The notes beneath the pieces were generated by a model. The model searched no databases. It had not been told where the DNA came from and worked only from the letters and a program-made list of their open reading frames with translations. A DNA stretch of 64,000 bases from BD1-7 clade bacterium (GTDB lineage: Bacteria > Pseudomonadota > Gammaproteobacteria > Pseudomonadales > DT-91), in NCBI GenBank assembly GCA_902705835.1, contig CACSIN010000023.1, positions 33,112-97,111 of the forward strand. The letters run 5' to 3'. The translations under genes and the position numbers were made by a program. Of the stretch, positions 7,927 through 18,021 are shown one piece after another (positions within the stretch are counted from its first letter, which is position 1; each line of letters starts with the position of its first letter).

Positions 7927-9579
7927 GTGGATCGTGAATCGATGGAATTTGATGTTGTTATCGTTGGCGCAGGCCCTGCCGGGCTAGCCACTGCTTGCCG
8001 CCTGCGACAGCTCAGCGAAGAAACCGGCCAAGATTTAAGTGTATGTGTGGTCGAAAAGGGCTCTGAAGTCGGTGCGCACATTCTCTCAGGTGCGGTGCTC
8101 GAAACACGCGCGTTAGACGAGCTCTTTCCCGATTGGGAAAAACGCGGTGCACCTGTAACAACGCCAGTGACGCACGATGATATTTATCTGTTCACCAGCG
8201 CTGAAAAAGCGATTCGTATACCCAACTTTCTTGCCCCAAAAACCATGCACAACCACGGTAATTATATTATCAGCCTTGCCAATCTGTGCCGCTGGCTTGC
8301 CGAGCAAGCAGAAGCGCTCGGTGCAGAAATCTACCCGGGGTTTCCTGCTGCGGATATTCTCTTCGATGAATCCGATCAAGTGAAAGGCATCATCACACAG
8401 GATATGGGCGTAGGACACGACGGCACACACAAAGACAGTTATATGCCAGGGATGGAACTGCACGCCAAATACACGATATTTGCAGAGGGTTGCCGTGGGC
8501 ATCTCGGCAAACGACTGATGGAACGCTTTGATCTGAATGCAGGTAAGGACCCTCAACACTATGGCATTGGGATTAAAGAACTGTGGGAGGTTCCCGCAGA
8601 TCAGTACCACCCAGGGCGCGTTTGCCACGCCATTGGTTGGCCATTGTCAGAAAGCCAAAGCTCAGGCGGATCTTTTCTCTACCACCTCGACAACAACCAG
8701 GTTGCACTGGGCTTGATCACCGATTTGAGTTACCAAAACCCGTATGTGAGCCCATTCGATGAATTCCAACGCTACAAAACCCACCCTCAAATTGCCAAAG
8801 TTCTCAGCGGCGGTAAACGGCTGAGCTACGGCGCACGTGCGCTGGTCAAAGGTGGGCCTCAAGCCTTGCCTAAAATGACATTCCCGGGTGGCCTGTTAAT
8901 CGGTTGTGATGCGGGCACCATGAACGGTGCCAAAATCAAGGGCAGCCATACTGCGATGAAATCCGGTATCCTCGCCGCAGAGGTCTTGCACTCAGCACTG
9001 ACAACCGAACAAAAAACCGGAGAGGAGCTAGAAGAATACACTCGCGCATTTGAAGGATCCTGGGCTTACGAAGAAATCTACGCACAACGTAATTTCGGCC
9101 CGGCACAGCACAAGTGGGGTAACTTCGTTGGGTCAGCCTACAGCTTCATCGACCTTAACATTCTCAACGGTTCGGTGCCTTGGACACTGCGAGACACCAA
9201 GCCTGACCACATGACATTGCTGCCAGCGAACGAATGCAAACCGATTGATTACCCGAAACCGGACAACAACCTCACCTTCGACAAGTTATCGTCCGTGTTT
9301 TTATCCAGCACCAATCATGAAGAAGACCAACCATGTCATCTGACACTCAAGGATGCAGACGTACCGATCAAGTACAACCTGCCGACCTACGACGAGCCGG
9401 CACAGCGTTACTGCCCGGCAGGCGTTTATGAAGTACTTGAAGACAATGGCGAGAAACGCTTCCAGGTCAATGCGCAAAACTGTGTGCACTGCAAAACCTG
9501 CGATATTAAGGATCCAACGCAGAATATTGTATGGGTAACCCCGGAAGGCGGTGGTGGACCTAACTACCCGAATATGTAG
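7927..9579 (+). CDS. electron transfer flavoprotein-ubiquinone oxidoreductase
   Basis: A 550-residue enzyme of the usual length for ETF-QO. It has an N-terminal FAD dinucleotide fold (VIVGAGPAGLATA) and a C-terminal 4Fe-4S domain (CPAGVYE, then NCVHCKTCDIKDP), ending in the family-typical VTPEGGGGPNYPNM. It takes electrons from reduced ETF, loaded by acyl-CoA and dimethylglycine-type dehydrogenases, and passes them to ubiquinone at the inner membrane. The start is GTG at 7927, preceded at 8 bases by AGAGAGG. A TATACT at 7856-7861 could be a -10 element but has no good -35. The ETF subunit genes are not in this window. Confidence 0.97.
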   Translation: MDRESMEFDVVIVGAGPAGLATACRLRQLSEETGQDLSVCVVEKGSEVGAHILSGAVLETRALDELFPDWEKRGAPVTTPVTHDDIYLFTSAEKAIRIPNFLAPKTMHNHGNYIISLANLCRWLAEQAEALGAEIYPGFPAADILFDESDQVKGIITQDMGVGHDGTHKDSYMPGMELHAKYTIFAEGCRGHLGKRLMERFDLNAGKDPQHYGIGIKELWEVPADQYHPGRVCHAIGWPLSESQSSGGSFLYHLDNNQVALGLITDLSYQNPYVSPFDEFQRYKTHPQIAKVLSGGKRLSYGARALVKGGPQALPKMTFPGGLLIGCDAGTMNGAKIKGSHTAMKSGILAAEVLHSALTTEQKTGEELEEYTRAFEGSWAYEEIYAQRNFGPAQHKWGNFVGSAYSFIDLNILNGSVPWTLRDTKPDHMTLLPANECKPIDYPKPDNNLTFDKLSSVFLSSTNHEEDQPCHLTLKDADVPIKYNLPTYDEPAQRYCPAGVYEVLEDNGEKRFQVNAQNCVHCKTCDIKDPTQNIVWVTPEGGGGPNYPNM

Positions 9580-9603
9580 TCATTGTTTAAGAAAGGCTTG
9601 CCG

Positions 9604-10356
9604 CTATCTGGCGGTATAGCCACCATCAACCGGTAGCGCGGCGCCGGATATAAATGCCGCTTCATCACTCACTAAAAACAATGCCGCCGAGGCGATCGCC
9701 TCCACAGAGATAATGCCCGGCAGCGGGTTCATGGCTTCAACAGCGGCACGCTTTTCGGCGGGCGATTCAGCCCGTGCAATCACAGCTTCCAATATTGGTG
9801 TTCGCACAGCACCTGGACACAGCGCATTAACACGAATGTTGTATTCGCCATTTTCGATGGCTGCCACTTTACTCAGTTGAACAATCGCCGCTTTCGATGC
9901 TGCATATGCTGGCCGACCAGGGAACGCCACCAAACCGGCAGTAGATGCCATGTTTAGTATCGCCCCATGGCCCTGCTTCCGCATGTGCTGAAGCGCATAC
10001 TTCATGCCTAGCAAGGTACCGTGTTGGTTCACTGCATAGATTTGATGCCAAACCTCCTCGTCGCCATCAGCCAATTCGTCTGATTCAACATCAATACCCG
10101 CGTTATTCACCAAGATATCAATACGGCCGTACTTATCCACGATGTCGGCCATCATTTGCTGCATCGATAACGCACGGCATACATCGAGTTTATAGAAAGT
10201 CGCCCTATCCAAGGCACTGGCGAGCGCCTCACCTGCCTGCTCACTCATGTCAGCAACAACAACATAAGCGCCTTCATCGTGAAATCGTCGAACGCAGGCT
10301 TCGCCAATACCCGAAGCACCGCCGGTAATAACCGCAACCTTGTTATTGAGTCTCAT
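9604..10356 (-). CDS. SDR family NAD(P)-dependent oxidoreductase
   Basis: A 250-residue classical short-chain dehydrogenase. It shows the cofactor loop TGGASGIG near residue 11, an acidic residue after the second strand (VVADMS) that favours NAD over NADP, the NNAG motif, the catalytic Ser (NMASTAG), and YAASK with catalytic Tyr and Lys. The C-terminus reads SGAALPVDGGYTAR, usual for the family. It oxidises or reduces a hydroxyl/keto group on an unidentified substrate. It converges on the ETF-QO gene with only 24 bases between stops. Confidence 0.93.
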   Translation of the reverse strand: MRLNNKVAVITGGASGIGEACVRRFHDEGAYVVVADMSEQAGEALASALDRATFYKLDVCRALSMQQMMADIVDKYGRIDILVNNAGIDVESDELADGDEEVWHQIYAVNQHGTLLGMKYALQHMRKQGHGAILNMASTAGLVAFPGRPAYAASKAAIVQLSKVAAIENGEYNIRVNALCPGAVRTPILEAVIARAESPAEKRAAVEAMNPLPGIISVEAIASAALFLVSDEAAFISGAALPVDGGYTAR

Positions 10357-10439
10357 GGATATCTCAAATGCCGAAAACAGTTCGCCTAGTCTAGCGATTC
10401 ACTAGCATTCAGAAAAGTTGTTAAAACGTCGTGGCCGAA

Positions 10440-11810
10440 TTATGTCAGCTCATCGATATCTTCAACGCGCGGCGGCTCAGCCATCCCCAGCGCTCGTGCG
10501 GTAATGGTTCCGGAAACCATCGAACCATTCACATTAATCGCTGTACGACCCATATCAATTAATGGCTCGATGGAAATCAGCAATCCAGCGAGAGCCACCG
10601 GTAAATTCATAGCAGACAAAACAATTAACGCAGCGAACGTGGCTCCACCACCGATGCCGGCACTACCAAAAGACGCGATCACAATGGTTATAATCAACGT
10701 GAACAAAAACCCGGGCGTTAGAGGATCAATCCCAACAGTCGGCGCGATCATCATCGCTAACATCGCTGGATATAAACCCGCACAGCCATTTTGTCCCATG
10801 GTTGCACCAAACGATGCAGTAAAGTTTGAAACCGCATCACCGTTGCCGAGCTTTTCAACCTGAGTTTCTATGTTTAACGGTATCGCAGCAGCACTGGATC
10901 GCGACGTAAACGCAAACGCCAAAACCGGTAGAACCTTCTTGATGTAATCCAACGGATTAACCCGTACCAGACTCACCAGAATCAGATGCATGATTACAAT
11001 CAACAACAGCCCCAGATAAGAGGCCATAACGAAATGGGCCAGTGATTCGATAGCATTTGCATCTGAGTTAGCTGCAACGCCAATCATTAACGCCAACACG
11101 CCATACGGGGTAAAACTCAGCACCAAATGCACAAGCGCACGAACAACTTCTTGCGCAGACAATATAAAACTCTCAAGCCCTTGGGAAAATTTCGAGTCTT
11201 GATTGATCACCCGCACACAGGCGAGCCCCAAAAACACTGAAAAAATCACCACGGCTATGGTTGATGTCGGGCGTTCCCCTGCTAAATCAGCAAACGGGTT
11301 TTGTGGGAAAAACGCCTTAATCATATCGGTAAACGACAGACCTTTGATTGACGTTAAATGCGTTTGCAAAGCATGCCCTTGGGCAATCTCTCGTGTGCCG
11401 GCAACAATGCCTGACGCATCCAGATGAAACAGGCTCGCCATGGTAATACCAATAGCAGCGGAGGCAGCCGTCATCGCCAGTAACAGCGATATCGAAACAA
11501 CAGAAATCTTACCCAACGCCGCACCGGTATCGCGGACTTTAACAATCGCGGCAACGATCGACACAAGAATCAGCGGCATAATGATCATTTTCAGCAGGCT
11601 GACATAACCATACGAAACAATGCTAACGACCGACAATGTGTGGTGAAGTACAGATGACCCTAGGCCATAGTAGATTTGCAGGCAGGACCCAAGAGCAGCG
11701 CCGAGTATCAGCGCGAAAAATACCCGCATCCACAGTGGTTTTTTCCGTTGATGGAGATGGAAAAGTCCCGTCACTGATACAAAAAATATCAATAGATTCA
11801 GTAAGAGCAA
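10440..11810 (-). CDS. dicarboxylate/amino acid:cation symporter, TcyP (L-cystine)-like
   Basis: A 456-residue transporter of the DAACS (SLC1-type) family. It carries the serine-rich re-entrant loop SRSSAAAIP, the NGCAGLYPAMLA region and the GIDPLTPGF, IGGGATFAAL and DMGRTAINVNGS blocks, which together resemble the TcyP/YdjN branch. In other bacteria that branch imports L-cystine and related compounds with cations. The start is a TTG at 11810 with GAGG six bases upstream; no better in-frame ATG precedes the first helix. Substrate assignment rests on resemblance only. Confidence 0.85.
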   Translation of the reverse strand: MLLLNLLIFFVSVTGLFHLHQRKKPLWMRVFFALILGAALGSCLQIYYGLGSSVLHHTLSVVSIVSYGYVSLLKMIIMPLILVSIVAAIVKVRDTGAALGKISVVSISLLLAMTAASAAIGITMASLFHLDASGIVAGTREIAQGHALQTHLTSIKGLSFTDMIKAFFPQNPFADLAGERPTSTIAVVIFSVFLGLACVRVINQDSKFSQGLESFILSAQEVVRALVHLVLSFTPYGVLALMIGVAANSDANAIESLAHFVMASYLGLLLIVIMHLILVSLVRVNPLDYIKKVLPVLAFAFTSRSSAAAIPLNIETQVEKLGNGDAVSNFTASFGATMGQNGCAGLYPAMLAMMIAPTVGIDPLTPGFLFTLIITIVIASFGSAGIGGGATFAALIVLSAMNLPVALAGLLISIEPLIDMGRTAINVNGSMVSGTITARALGMAEPPRVEDIDELT

Positions 11811-11885
11811 AGCAGACCTCGGTTATCCTGGCGATGAACAGGTTTTGAATAGGACAACCAGAAGTCATGTTTAGCTCACGGTGGA

Positions 11886-14270
11886 TTAATCTGTCTGTGC
11901 CACCAATTTAGGCTGGCGACCATAGCGCAGTGTCATTAAAGCCGGTGCCACAATGAAATCAGAGAACAATGCAAAGACAATACACATCGCAGTTAACATG
12001 CCGAAATTATCCATATTAATGAGATCCGACAAGGTAAAAGTCAAAAACCCAAAGAACAGTACGACGGTTGTAATCACCAGCGCTTTGCCCGTTGAGTGCA
12101 AGGTTTCGTAGATGGCTTTTTCGGCGTCACCGTGTTTTGCGTAAGCGCGTTTGAATCCGTGCATAAAATGCACCGTGTCATCGACACATAAACCCAACGC
12201 TATCGATCCGATTAATATGGTGAACACGTCCATCGGGATATCCATAGCAGCCATAAAGGCAAGCACAACAACAATAGGCAGCAGGTTAGGAATCATACTC
12301 AGCAATCCATCAACCACCCCGCGCATCAATAGAATCATCATAAACCCAATCGCCAATGCCGCGATAAGATAACTATTGGCAGCCGATGCAATCATTGCGG
12401 AGAACATGGTCGAGAAAATTGGAATTACACCGGTAAATTCGATCCCGTAATCATCACCCATAGCCTGACGATAGTCCTCCATCAAGAGCTCTTGGAACGA
12501 CTTAAACACGATCGCATCCGCCCATGGCAGTATGATGGTGATACGGGCTTTACGAAAACCACTATCGGTATACTGGTAGAGGTCATCGGCCTCATCCATT
12601 TCGATCAACAGCAACTCTTGCGCGACCAATTCTTTGTCATCCGGAATACGGTATTGCTCGGGTACGTTACCGTTAAAGGCTTGATGGGTTTCCTTGATCA
12701 AGTTGGTGATGCTGTTAACGGACATCACCTCAATGCCGTTGATTTTCTTCCCCTCTAAAGATGCTAACCAAACATCCAGTTTTTGCAGGAATTCAGGCTC
12801 TAGAACGCCTTGATCAGCCCCTGTATCGATAATAACTTCCAAGGGCATAGAGCCTGTGATGTTGGCTTCAATCGCCTGCACCGCGCGTTTTACCGGCACA
12901 TCATCGCCTAACCACATCATAGAATCCTGTGAAAAACGTAGATCTGGAATCTTCGCAAGCGCAACACCACCAATCAACAAGGCCACAACGACTACTTTAA
13001 TCGGGTGCTGTGTCGACAAATGAATACAGGCATCGGTAAAAGTTTTCAGTAAGCCGGGCTTTATCATGTCGGGGTCATGCGACGCTGCAGGTTTGTGTTT
13101 AACCGGAAACAGTACCAGCAAAATCGGAATCATGGTGATCGTCAACAAAAACGCCAATATCGAGCCAATAGCAGCGAAGATACCTAAGCTTGCAACCGGC
13201 TGAATTTCCGAAATCGAGAATGTCAGCAAGCCAGCAGCGGTTGTCATACTGGTAAACAGCACTGCAATACCTGTGTGGCTAAGGGCGTACAAAATCGCAT
13301 CATGTTTACTTTTACCGCCATCATAAGCGCGGAAGAAAATCGTCAGCAGATGCACGGCATCGCCAATACAGACGGCTAGCAGAAAGGATGGCAGTATCGA
13401 GGTCGTGATTTGCATGGGGTAACCCAGCAGCGGCATTGTCGCGATGGTAGTTGCAATGCCAAATGCCATAACCGCAATCGGAATCAACACGCCAGACACT
13501 CGTCGGAACAAAAACGCGAGAATCACAGACACAAACAACAACGCAACCCCGGTAAATGTACCAAAATCTTTCTGGATAACACCGCTGAGATACGCACCCA
13601 AAGCTTGCGTTCCGCCGACATGAATTTCGCCAGCAAAGTTCTTTTTGTGGTTATCAACCACGGCCTGAATTTGCGCTGAACCCACAGCAACCAGCTCATC
13701 AGATAGATTTTGTGTCAGTTGAGTGCCATCGGGTAAATCGGTGATGATATAAGGCTGCAGTTTGACAAATATGGCCGCGGTATCTTCTTTTTCATTGATC
13801 AAACGGCCGTAATAGATAGATTTTCCACGTATACGATTAACGATAACGTCGAGCTCTTCTTGATTCTGAGGCATGTTTTCCAGCAAATCTTCTGCGATCA
13901 GGTCGTCTTCTTCACCATAAATACTGCGCACGTTAACCAGTGACTCAACCGATTGAACACGTTCGACATCCATTTCCAGATCGTGGTGCAGGGCTTCAAA
14001 CGCTTCAAGAAATTCCAAGTTAAGAACGTCTTCGCCGGTAATCATGACAACAAAAAATTCGTCTCGGCCAAATTCATAGCGAAACCGGTTGTAGTCCAAG
14101 ATCGGCTTGGCATCCGGTCGTAAAAAACTCTCGGCGCTGGTATCAATCACCAACCGTGGTAACTGGCTAAGCAGGCTACCGAATACCAACAAAAAAAGAA
14201 TCAGGGCCGTTTTAGGGTGGTCGATGACCTTTCTGCCGATAGCGACAAATACGTTTTCTACTTTGATCAT
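11886..14270 (-). CDS. RND/MMPL superfamily exporter (first copy)
   Basis: A 794-residue transporter with one N-terminal membrane helix, a large periplasmic domain, a block of about five helices, and the same arrangement repeated in the second half: the RND/MMPL duplication. Helix 4 regions contain GDAVH in the first half and CVDDTVHFMHGF in the second, where the acidic residues fit proton-relay positions. It lacks the length of the drug-efflux AcrB type and resembles the MMPL/SSD-like group, which moves lipids, hopanoids or other hydrophobic compounds out of the inner membrane. The substrate is unknown. A second such gene lies at 24121-26403. Confidence 0.88.
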   Translation of the reverse strand: MIKVENVFVAIGRKVIDHPKTALILFLLVFGSLLSQLPRLVIDTSAESFLRPDAKPILDYNRFRYEFGRDEFFVVMITGEDVLNLEFLEAFEALHHDLEMDVERVQSVESLVNVRSIYGEEDDLIAEDLLENMPQNQEELDVIVNRIRGKSIYYGRLINEKEDTAAIFVKLQPYIITDLPDGTQLTQNLSDELVAVGSAQIQAVVDNHKKNFAGEIHVGGTQALGAYLSGVIQKDFGTFTGVALLFVSVILAFLFRRVSGVLIPIAVMAFGIATTIATMPLLGYPMQITTSILPSFLLAVCIGDAVHLLTIFFRAYDGGKSKHDAILYALSHTGIAVLFTSMTTAAGLLTFSISEIQPVASLGIFAAIGSILAFLLTITMIPILLVLFPVKHKPAASHDPDMIKPGLLKTFTDACIHLSTQHPIKVVVVALLIGGVALAKIPDLRFSQDSMMWLGDDVPVKRAVQAIEANITGSMPLEVIIDTGADQGVLEPEFLQKLDVWLASLEGKKINGIEVMSVNSITNLIKETHQAFNGNVPEQYRIPDDKELVAQELLLIEMDEADDLYQYTDSGFRKARITIILPWADAIVFKSFQELLMEDYRQAMGDDYGIEFTGVIPIFSTMFSAMIASAANSYLIAALAIGFMMILLMRGVVDGLLSMIPNLLPIVVVLAFMAAMDIPMDVFTILIGSIALGLCVDDTVHFMHGFKRAYAKHGDAEKAIYETLHSTGKALVITTVVLFFGFLTFTLSDLINMDNFGMLTAMCIVFALFSDFIVAPALMTLRYGRQPKLVAQTD

Positions 14271-14660
14271 GTTAATGGCAATCCGTGATGGAACCGTTTG
14301 CGAACATCAATGGTTGTTATTGTTTTTCGATCGTTTTTCTATAACGGCGAACGATAGCATACCGCCACAGCAAAAATGCCGATTGTGACAGTAATTTCAG
14401 CAAGACCAAATGGTCCCCACAATCCACATACCGCAAATACATGTCATTTACGCCGCAGATTGATTGTCAACATGCCGATACAGATCAGGGGAATACAGAC
14501 AAAAAAAGAGTTACACCGAATCACAGCGTGAGACACGAGAGCCGAGGCACAACCCTAAAGCAACGATTAAAGCCACCGCATGTGGCTAAGACTAAAATGA
14601 AGGGAATGGGGAACAAATAGACCGAGAGAGAAACTCACCCAAATTTATGGCGGTATTAGA
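14271..14660. other. intergenic region, no gene seen
   Basis: These 390 bases lie between the first RND exporter start and the DUF6586-like gene stop. I find no open frame of note on either strand. A small perfect stem (AGCCAC/GTGGCT, 14571-14587) sits downstream of the topA operon and might mark its 3' end, but no T-run follows it. The promoter for the exporter should lie near 14280-14400; I see no convincing -35/-10 pair. Confidence 0.5.
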
Positions 14661-15149
14661 TCACCATTCCTGCAGAAATTCTCTTTGAGCACCAACAAAT
14701 GCCTTGAAATCGTCCAGCACTGTCTGCGCGTGAAAATGCTGTGTCACATCCATGCTAATTAACTGGGTATTGTTAGCGATCGATGCAGCTACAGATGCGC
14801 TACCCTGCTCACCAGCAACAAACACTTCATATTCGCGGTGCAAACTGCTTAACCAGCTGCTGTCATCGGCTTCCAATGACAACAGAGTTTCAACCACTGC
14901 ATGAGAGCGAGATTCTTGAGCCAGCATAGCCTTCAATTCACCGGCATTCATAACAACCTGGCGGATTTGGCAAGACTCGGCAACTTCCAGAATAAACAAA
15001 CGATAGGCCGCTTCAAGCATAACCCCGGCCGCAAACTGCTGAGCCTGATGACGCGCTTTTGCGGCGGCGTCTTCAGAGCCTGTTAACGCCAGCAACAAAC
15101 CGGCGTGATAGAGCTTTTCGTTCACTCTCGCAGCTAAAGAACGTGCCAT
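14661..15149 (-). CDS. DUF6586-like protein coupled to topA
   Basis: A 162-residue, mainly helical, soluble protein without signal peptide or known catalytic motif. Its start ATG overlaps the topA stop (TGATG), indicating translational coupling. Pseudomonas and relatives carry a small DUF6586 protein directly downstream of topA, and the N-terminal pattern here (short basic start, VNEKLYHAGLLLAL) is like that family; I base the call on position and general resemblance. Function is unknown. The coupling suggests a role connected with DNA topology or simple co-expression. Confidence 0.7.
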   Translation of the reverse strand: MARSLAARVNEKLYHAGLLLALTGSEDAAAKARHQAQQFAAGVMLEAAYRLFILEVAESCQIRQVVMNAGELKAMLAQESRSHAVVETLLSLEADDSSWLSSLHREYEVFVAGEQGSASVAASIANNTQLISMDVTQHFHAQTVLDDFKAFVGAQREFLQEW

Positions 15150-17860
15150 CAGGAAGCCGCTTTTGGTTCAGCTTTTGGCTTCGCTTTCGCTTTAGTCTTC
15201 GCCTTAGCTTTCGTTTTGGCCTTAGCTTTTGGCTTAGGCAACTCTAGGTTCCACTTACCGTCATTATAAAATGCGCGCCATCCAGTCGCCTTTCCGTCTT
15301 TGTCTTCCGTCATCAAGTACTGTTCTTTGGTCTTACGACTGTAACGTACCTGCGTCGGGATACCCTTATTATCAAATTCTGGGCCATCGATAATGAAATG
15401 ATATTTGGGATCAATCTCATCGCGGTGTGGCTTGAGCTCAGTGACTAAGGGCGCACGTGTCTCACGATTTTTCGGGAATTGGCTGGCCGCCAAGAACATT
15501 CCCGATGCACCATCCCGCAGTATGTAGGTATCATCAACCTTCAGACACTGCAACTCAGGCATGGGCACTGGATCCATCTTCGGTGGCGCAGCCTCACCGC
15601 TTTTCAGCAGCTTACGCGTGTTTTTACAGGTTTCACTGGTGCAACCAAAGTACTTACCGAAACGGCCAGACTTCAACTGCATCTCACTGCCGCACTTGTC
15701 ACACTCAAGAATAGGGCCTTCATATCCCTTGATCTTGAATTGACCTTCTTCAACTTCAAAACCAGCACAATCGGGGTTGTTACCGCAAACATGCAGCTTA
15801 CGGTGCTCATCAATCAGATAGCTATCCATCGATGTATTACAGATTTTGCAACGGCGCTTACTACGCAGCAGACGCGATTCGCTATCTTCATCCGCATCCA
15901 CGTCGACAGCTTCATCACCAGAAATCAGGTTAATGGTTTCCTTACACCGCTCTTTGGGTGGCAACGCATAACCGGAACAACCCAAGAAAACACCGGTGCT
16001 TGCCGTACGAATTTGCATCGGGCGACTACAGGCTTTACATGGAATATCAGTTTCAGTAGGCGTGTTAGGACGCATGCCATCATCAGAATTGGCCGCATCC
16101 AATTGATTCGAAAAACGTGAGTAGAAGTTATCGAGCTCTACAATCCAATCTTTATGATCTTCGGCAATCTCATCCAGCGTTTCTTCCATATTCGCTGTAA
16201 ATGAGTAATCCATCAGGTCGCCAAAGTTTTCACACAAACGATCAGTAACAATGTCACCCATTTTTTCGGCATAGAAACGACGACTTTCAAGACGAACATA
16301 ACCTCGGTCTTGAATCGTCGAAATAATTGCCGCATAGGTTGATGGCCGGCCAATACCGCGCTTTTCCAATTCTCTTACCAAGGCTGCTTCAGAGAAACGT
16401 GCCGTTGGCTTGGTAAAGTGCTGTTTCGGGTCGAGCTTTTGCATACTCAGCACATCGCCCTGCTTGATGTCCGGCAGAATACCATCATCGTCTTTCTTGC
16501 TCATCGCTGGCTGAACGCGGGTAAAACCATCAAAGTTAAGAATACGACCACGGGTTCGCAGCTCGAAATCACCGGCAGCAACAACAACGCTGGTGGAGGT
16601 GTATTTCGCGGGATTCATCTGGCATGCCAAAAATTGCCGCCAAATTAATTCGTATAAACGCTCAGCATCGCGCTCCATATTCGTAAGTTGAGTCGATTTC
16701 ACGGATACCGTGGATGGACGAATCGCCTCATGCGCTTCCTGTGCGCCTTCTTTGCTGCCATATACATTTGGATTTTCAGGCAGGTATTTGTCGCCAAAGT
16801 TGCTTTGAATATAATCTCGACAGTTTGCAACCGCCTCTGCACTCAAGTTAGTGGAGTCGGTACGCATGTAGGTGATATAGCCGGCTTCGTAGAGTCGCTG
16901 GGCCATCATCATGGTCTTCTTCACAGAGAAGCCTAAACGCGTGCTCGCGGCTTGCTGCAAGGTCGACGTAATATAGGGCGCGTTAGGCTTAGAGCTCGTT
17001 GGTTTGTCTTCACGAGACACAACTTTGTACTGCGCATCTTGGAGTTTTGCCAAGGCTGCATCAACCTGTGCTTTGTTGACAGGTTTGTATGCATTACCCC
17101 CTTCTTTTTTGACTTCCAGCCGAACAGCAGCCTTCTCGGGTGTTTCGCAATCTGCGTGCAAATCCCAGAACTCTTCGGGAACGAAAGCACGTATCTCGCG
17201 CTCACGTTCGACCACCAAGCGAACCGCGACGGATTGCACTCGACCAGCCGAAAGACCGCGAGCTACCTTGGCCCACAACAACGGCGACACCATAAAACCA
17301 ACAACGCGGTCGAGGAAACGACGCGCCTGTTGAGCATTAACACGAGGAATATCCAAATGACCCGGGTTTTCAAATGCCTGAGCAATGGCAGACTTGGTGA
17401 TTTCGTTAAACACGACTCGACGGTAGCGTGTTTCATCACCGCCAATTGCTTCACGCAAATGCCAGGCGATGGCCTCCCCTTCTCTATCCAAATCCGTCGC
17501 GAGATAGATAACGTCGGCATCTTTGGCCAATCGCTTAAGTTCACTAACAACCTTTTCCTTGCCGGGCAGGATCTCATATTGAGGCTTCCAACCATTGGCA
17601 GGATCAATCCCCATACGCTTAACCAACTGAGCTTCCGCCTTAGCCTTTTTGTGCAGAACCTTCTTCTCGGGCGACATTTTACGTGTCTTCGCCGCCTCGG
17701 CTGCACGGGCTTTCGGGTCCACTGGAGCTTTCGCAGCTCCACTGGTAGGCAGGTCGCGAATGTGCCCCACACTGGATTTCACAATGTAGTCCGAGCCAAG
17801 ATATTTATTGATGGTCTTGGCTTTGGCTGGCGATTCGACAATAACGAGTGACTTTCCCAT
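15149..17860 (-). CDS. topA: DNA topoisomerase I (type IA)
   Basis: A 903-residue enzyme that relaxes negative supercoils by single-strand passage. The Toprim domain opens with [11 protein letters not shown] and carries DLDREGE (123-129) for Mg2+; the active-site tyrosine is Y331 in YMRTDST. After the cleavage domains come zinc-ribbon segments ([16 protein letters not shown] and similar) and a C-terminal domain. The last 25 or so residues are an unusual Lys/Ala/Thr repeat tail that E. coli TopA (865 residues) lacks. A strong sigma70-type promoter lies 46 bases upstream. The gene overlaps the following small gene by one base. Confidence 0.98.
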   Translation of the reverse strand: MGKSLVIVESPAKAKTINKYLGSDYIVKSSVGHIRDLPTSGAAKAPVDPKARAAEAAKTRKMSPEKKVLHKKAKAEAQLVKRMGIDPANGWKPQYEILPGKEKVVSELKRLAKDADVIYLATDLDREGEAIAWHLREAIGGDETRYRRVVFNEITKSAIAQAFENPGHLDIPRVNAQQARRFLDRVVGFMVSPLLWAKVARGLSAGRVQSVAVRLVVEREREIRAFVPEEFWDLHADCETPEKAAVRLEVKKEGGNAYKPVNKAQVDAALAKLQDAQYKVVSREDKPTSSKPNAPYITSTLQQAASTRLGFSVKKTMMMAQRLYEAGYITYMRTDSTNLSAEAVANCRDYIQSNFGDKYLPENPNVYGSKEGAQEAHEAIRPSTVSVKSTQLTNMERDAERLYELIWRQFLACQMNPAKYTSTSVVVAAGDFELRTRGRILNFDGFTRVQPAMSKKDDDGILPDIKQGDVLSMQKLDPKQHFTKPTARFSEAALVRELEKRGIGRPSTYAAIISTIQDRGYVRLESRRFYAEKMGDIVTDRLCENFGDLMDYSFTANMEETLDEIAEDHKDWIVELDNFYSRFSNQLDAANSDDGMRPNTPTETDIPCKACSRPMQIRTASTGVFLGCSGYALPPKERCKETINLISGDEAVDVDADEDSESRLLRSKRRCKICNTSMDSYLIDEHRKLHVCGNNPDCAGFEVEEGQFKIKGYEGPILECDKCGSEMQLKSGRFGKYFGCTSETCKNTRKLLKSGEAAPPKMDPVPMPELQCLKVDDTYILRDGASGMFLAASQFPKNRETRAPLVTELKPHRDEIDPKYHFIIDGPEFDNKGIPTQVRYSRKTKEQYLMTEDKDGKATGWRAFYNDGKWNLELPKPKAKAKTKAKAKTKAKAKPKAEPKAAS

Positions 17861-17905
17861 AGACCTATTAATACGCTCGGTACGTTGATAAGTGATTTTG
17901 CGAAA

Positions 17906-17934
17906 CTTATAGAGCGTTGACTATTTAAGGTCAA
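17906..17934 (-). promoter_or_regulatory. sigma70-type promoter of topA
   Basis: On the minus strand TTGACC (17934-17929) and TATAAG (17911-17906) are separated by exactly 17 bases, close to the ideal sigma70 arrangement. Transcription would start near 17899, giving a leader of about 40 bases to the topA ATG. Confidence 0.7.
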
Positions 17935-18021
17935 GCACTTATTTTTCCGGCACTATTTTTTGGTGATCATTTCACCACTTAAAAATCCCTTTTAAATCAT
18001 ACACATATATAGCAGTATTTT

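Noticed and set aside
16952..17851. Long plus-strand frame of 299 codons opposite topA
   Set aside because: Lies entirely inside topA on the other strand; the topA protein is unmistakable, so this is a shadow.
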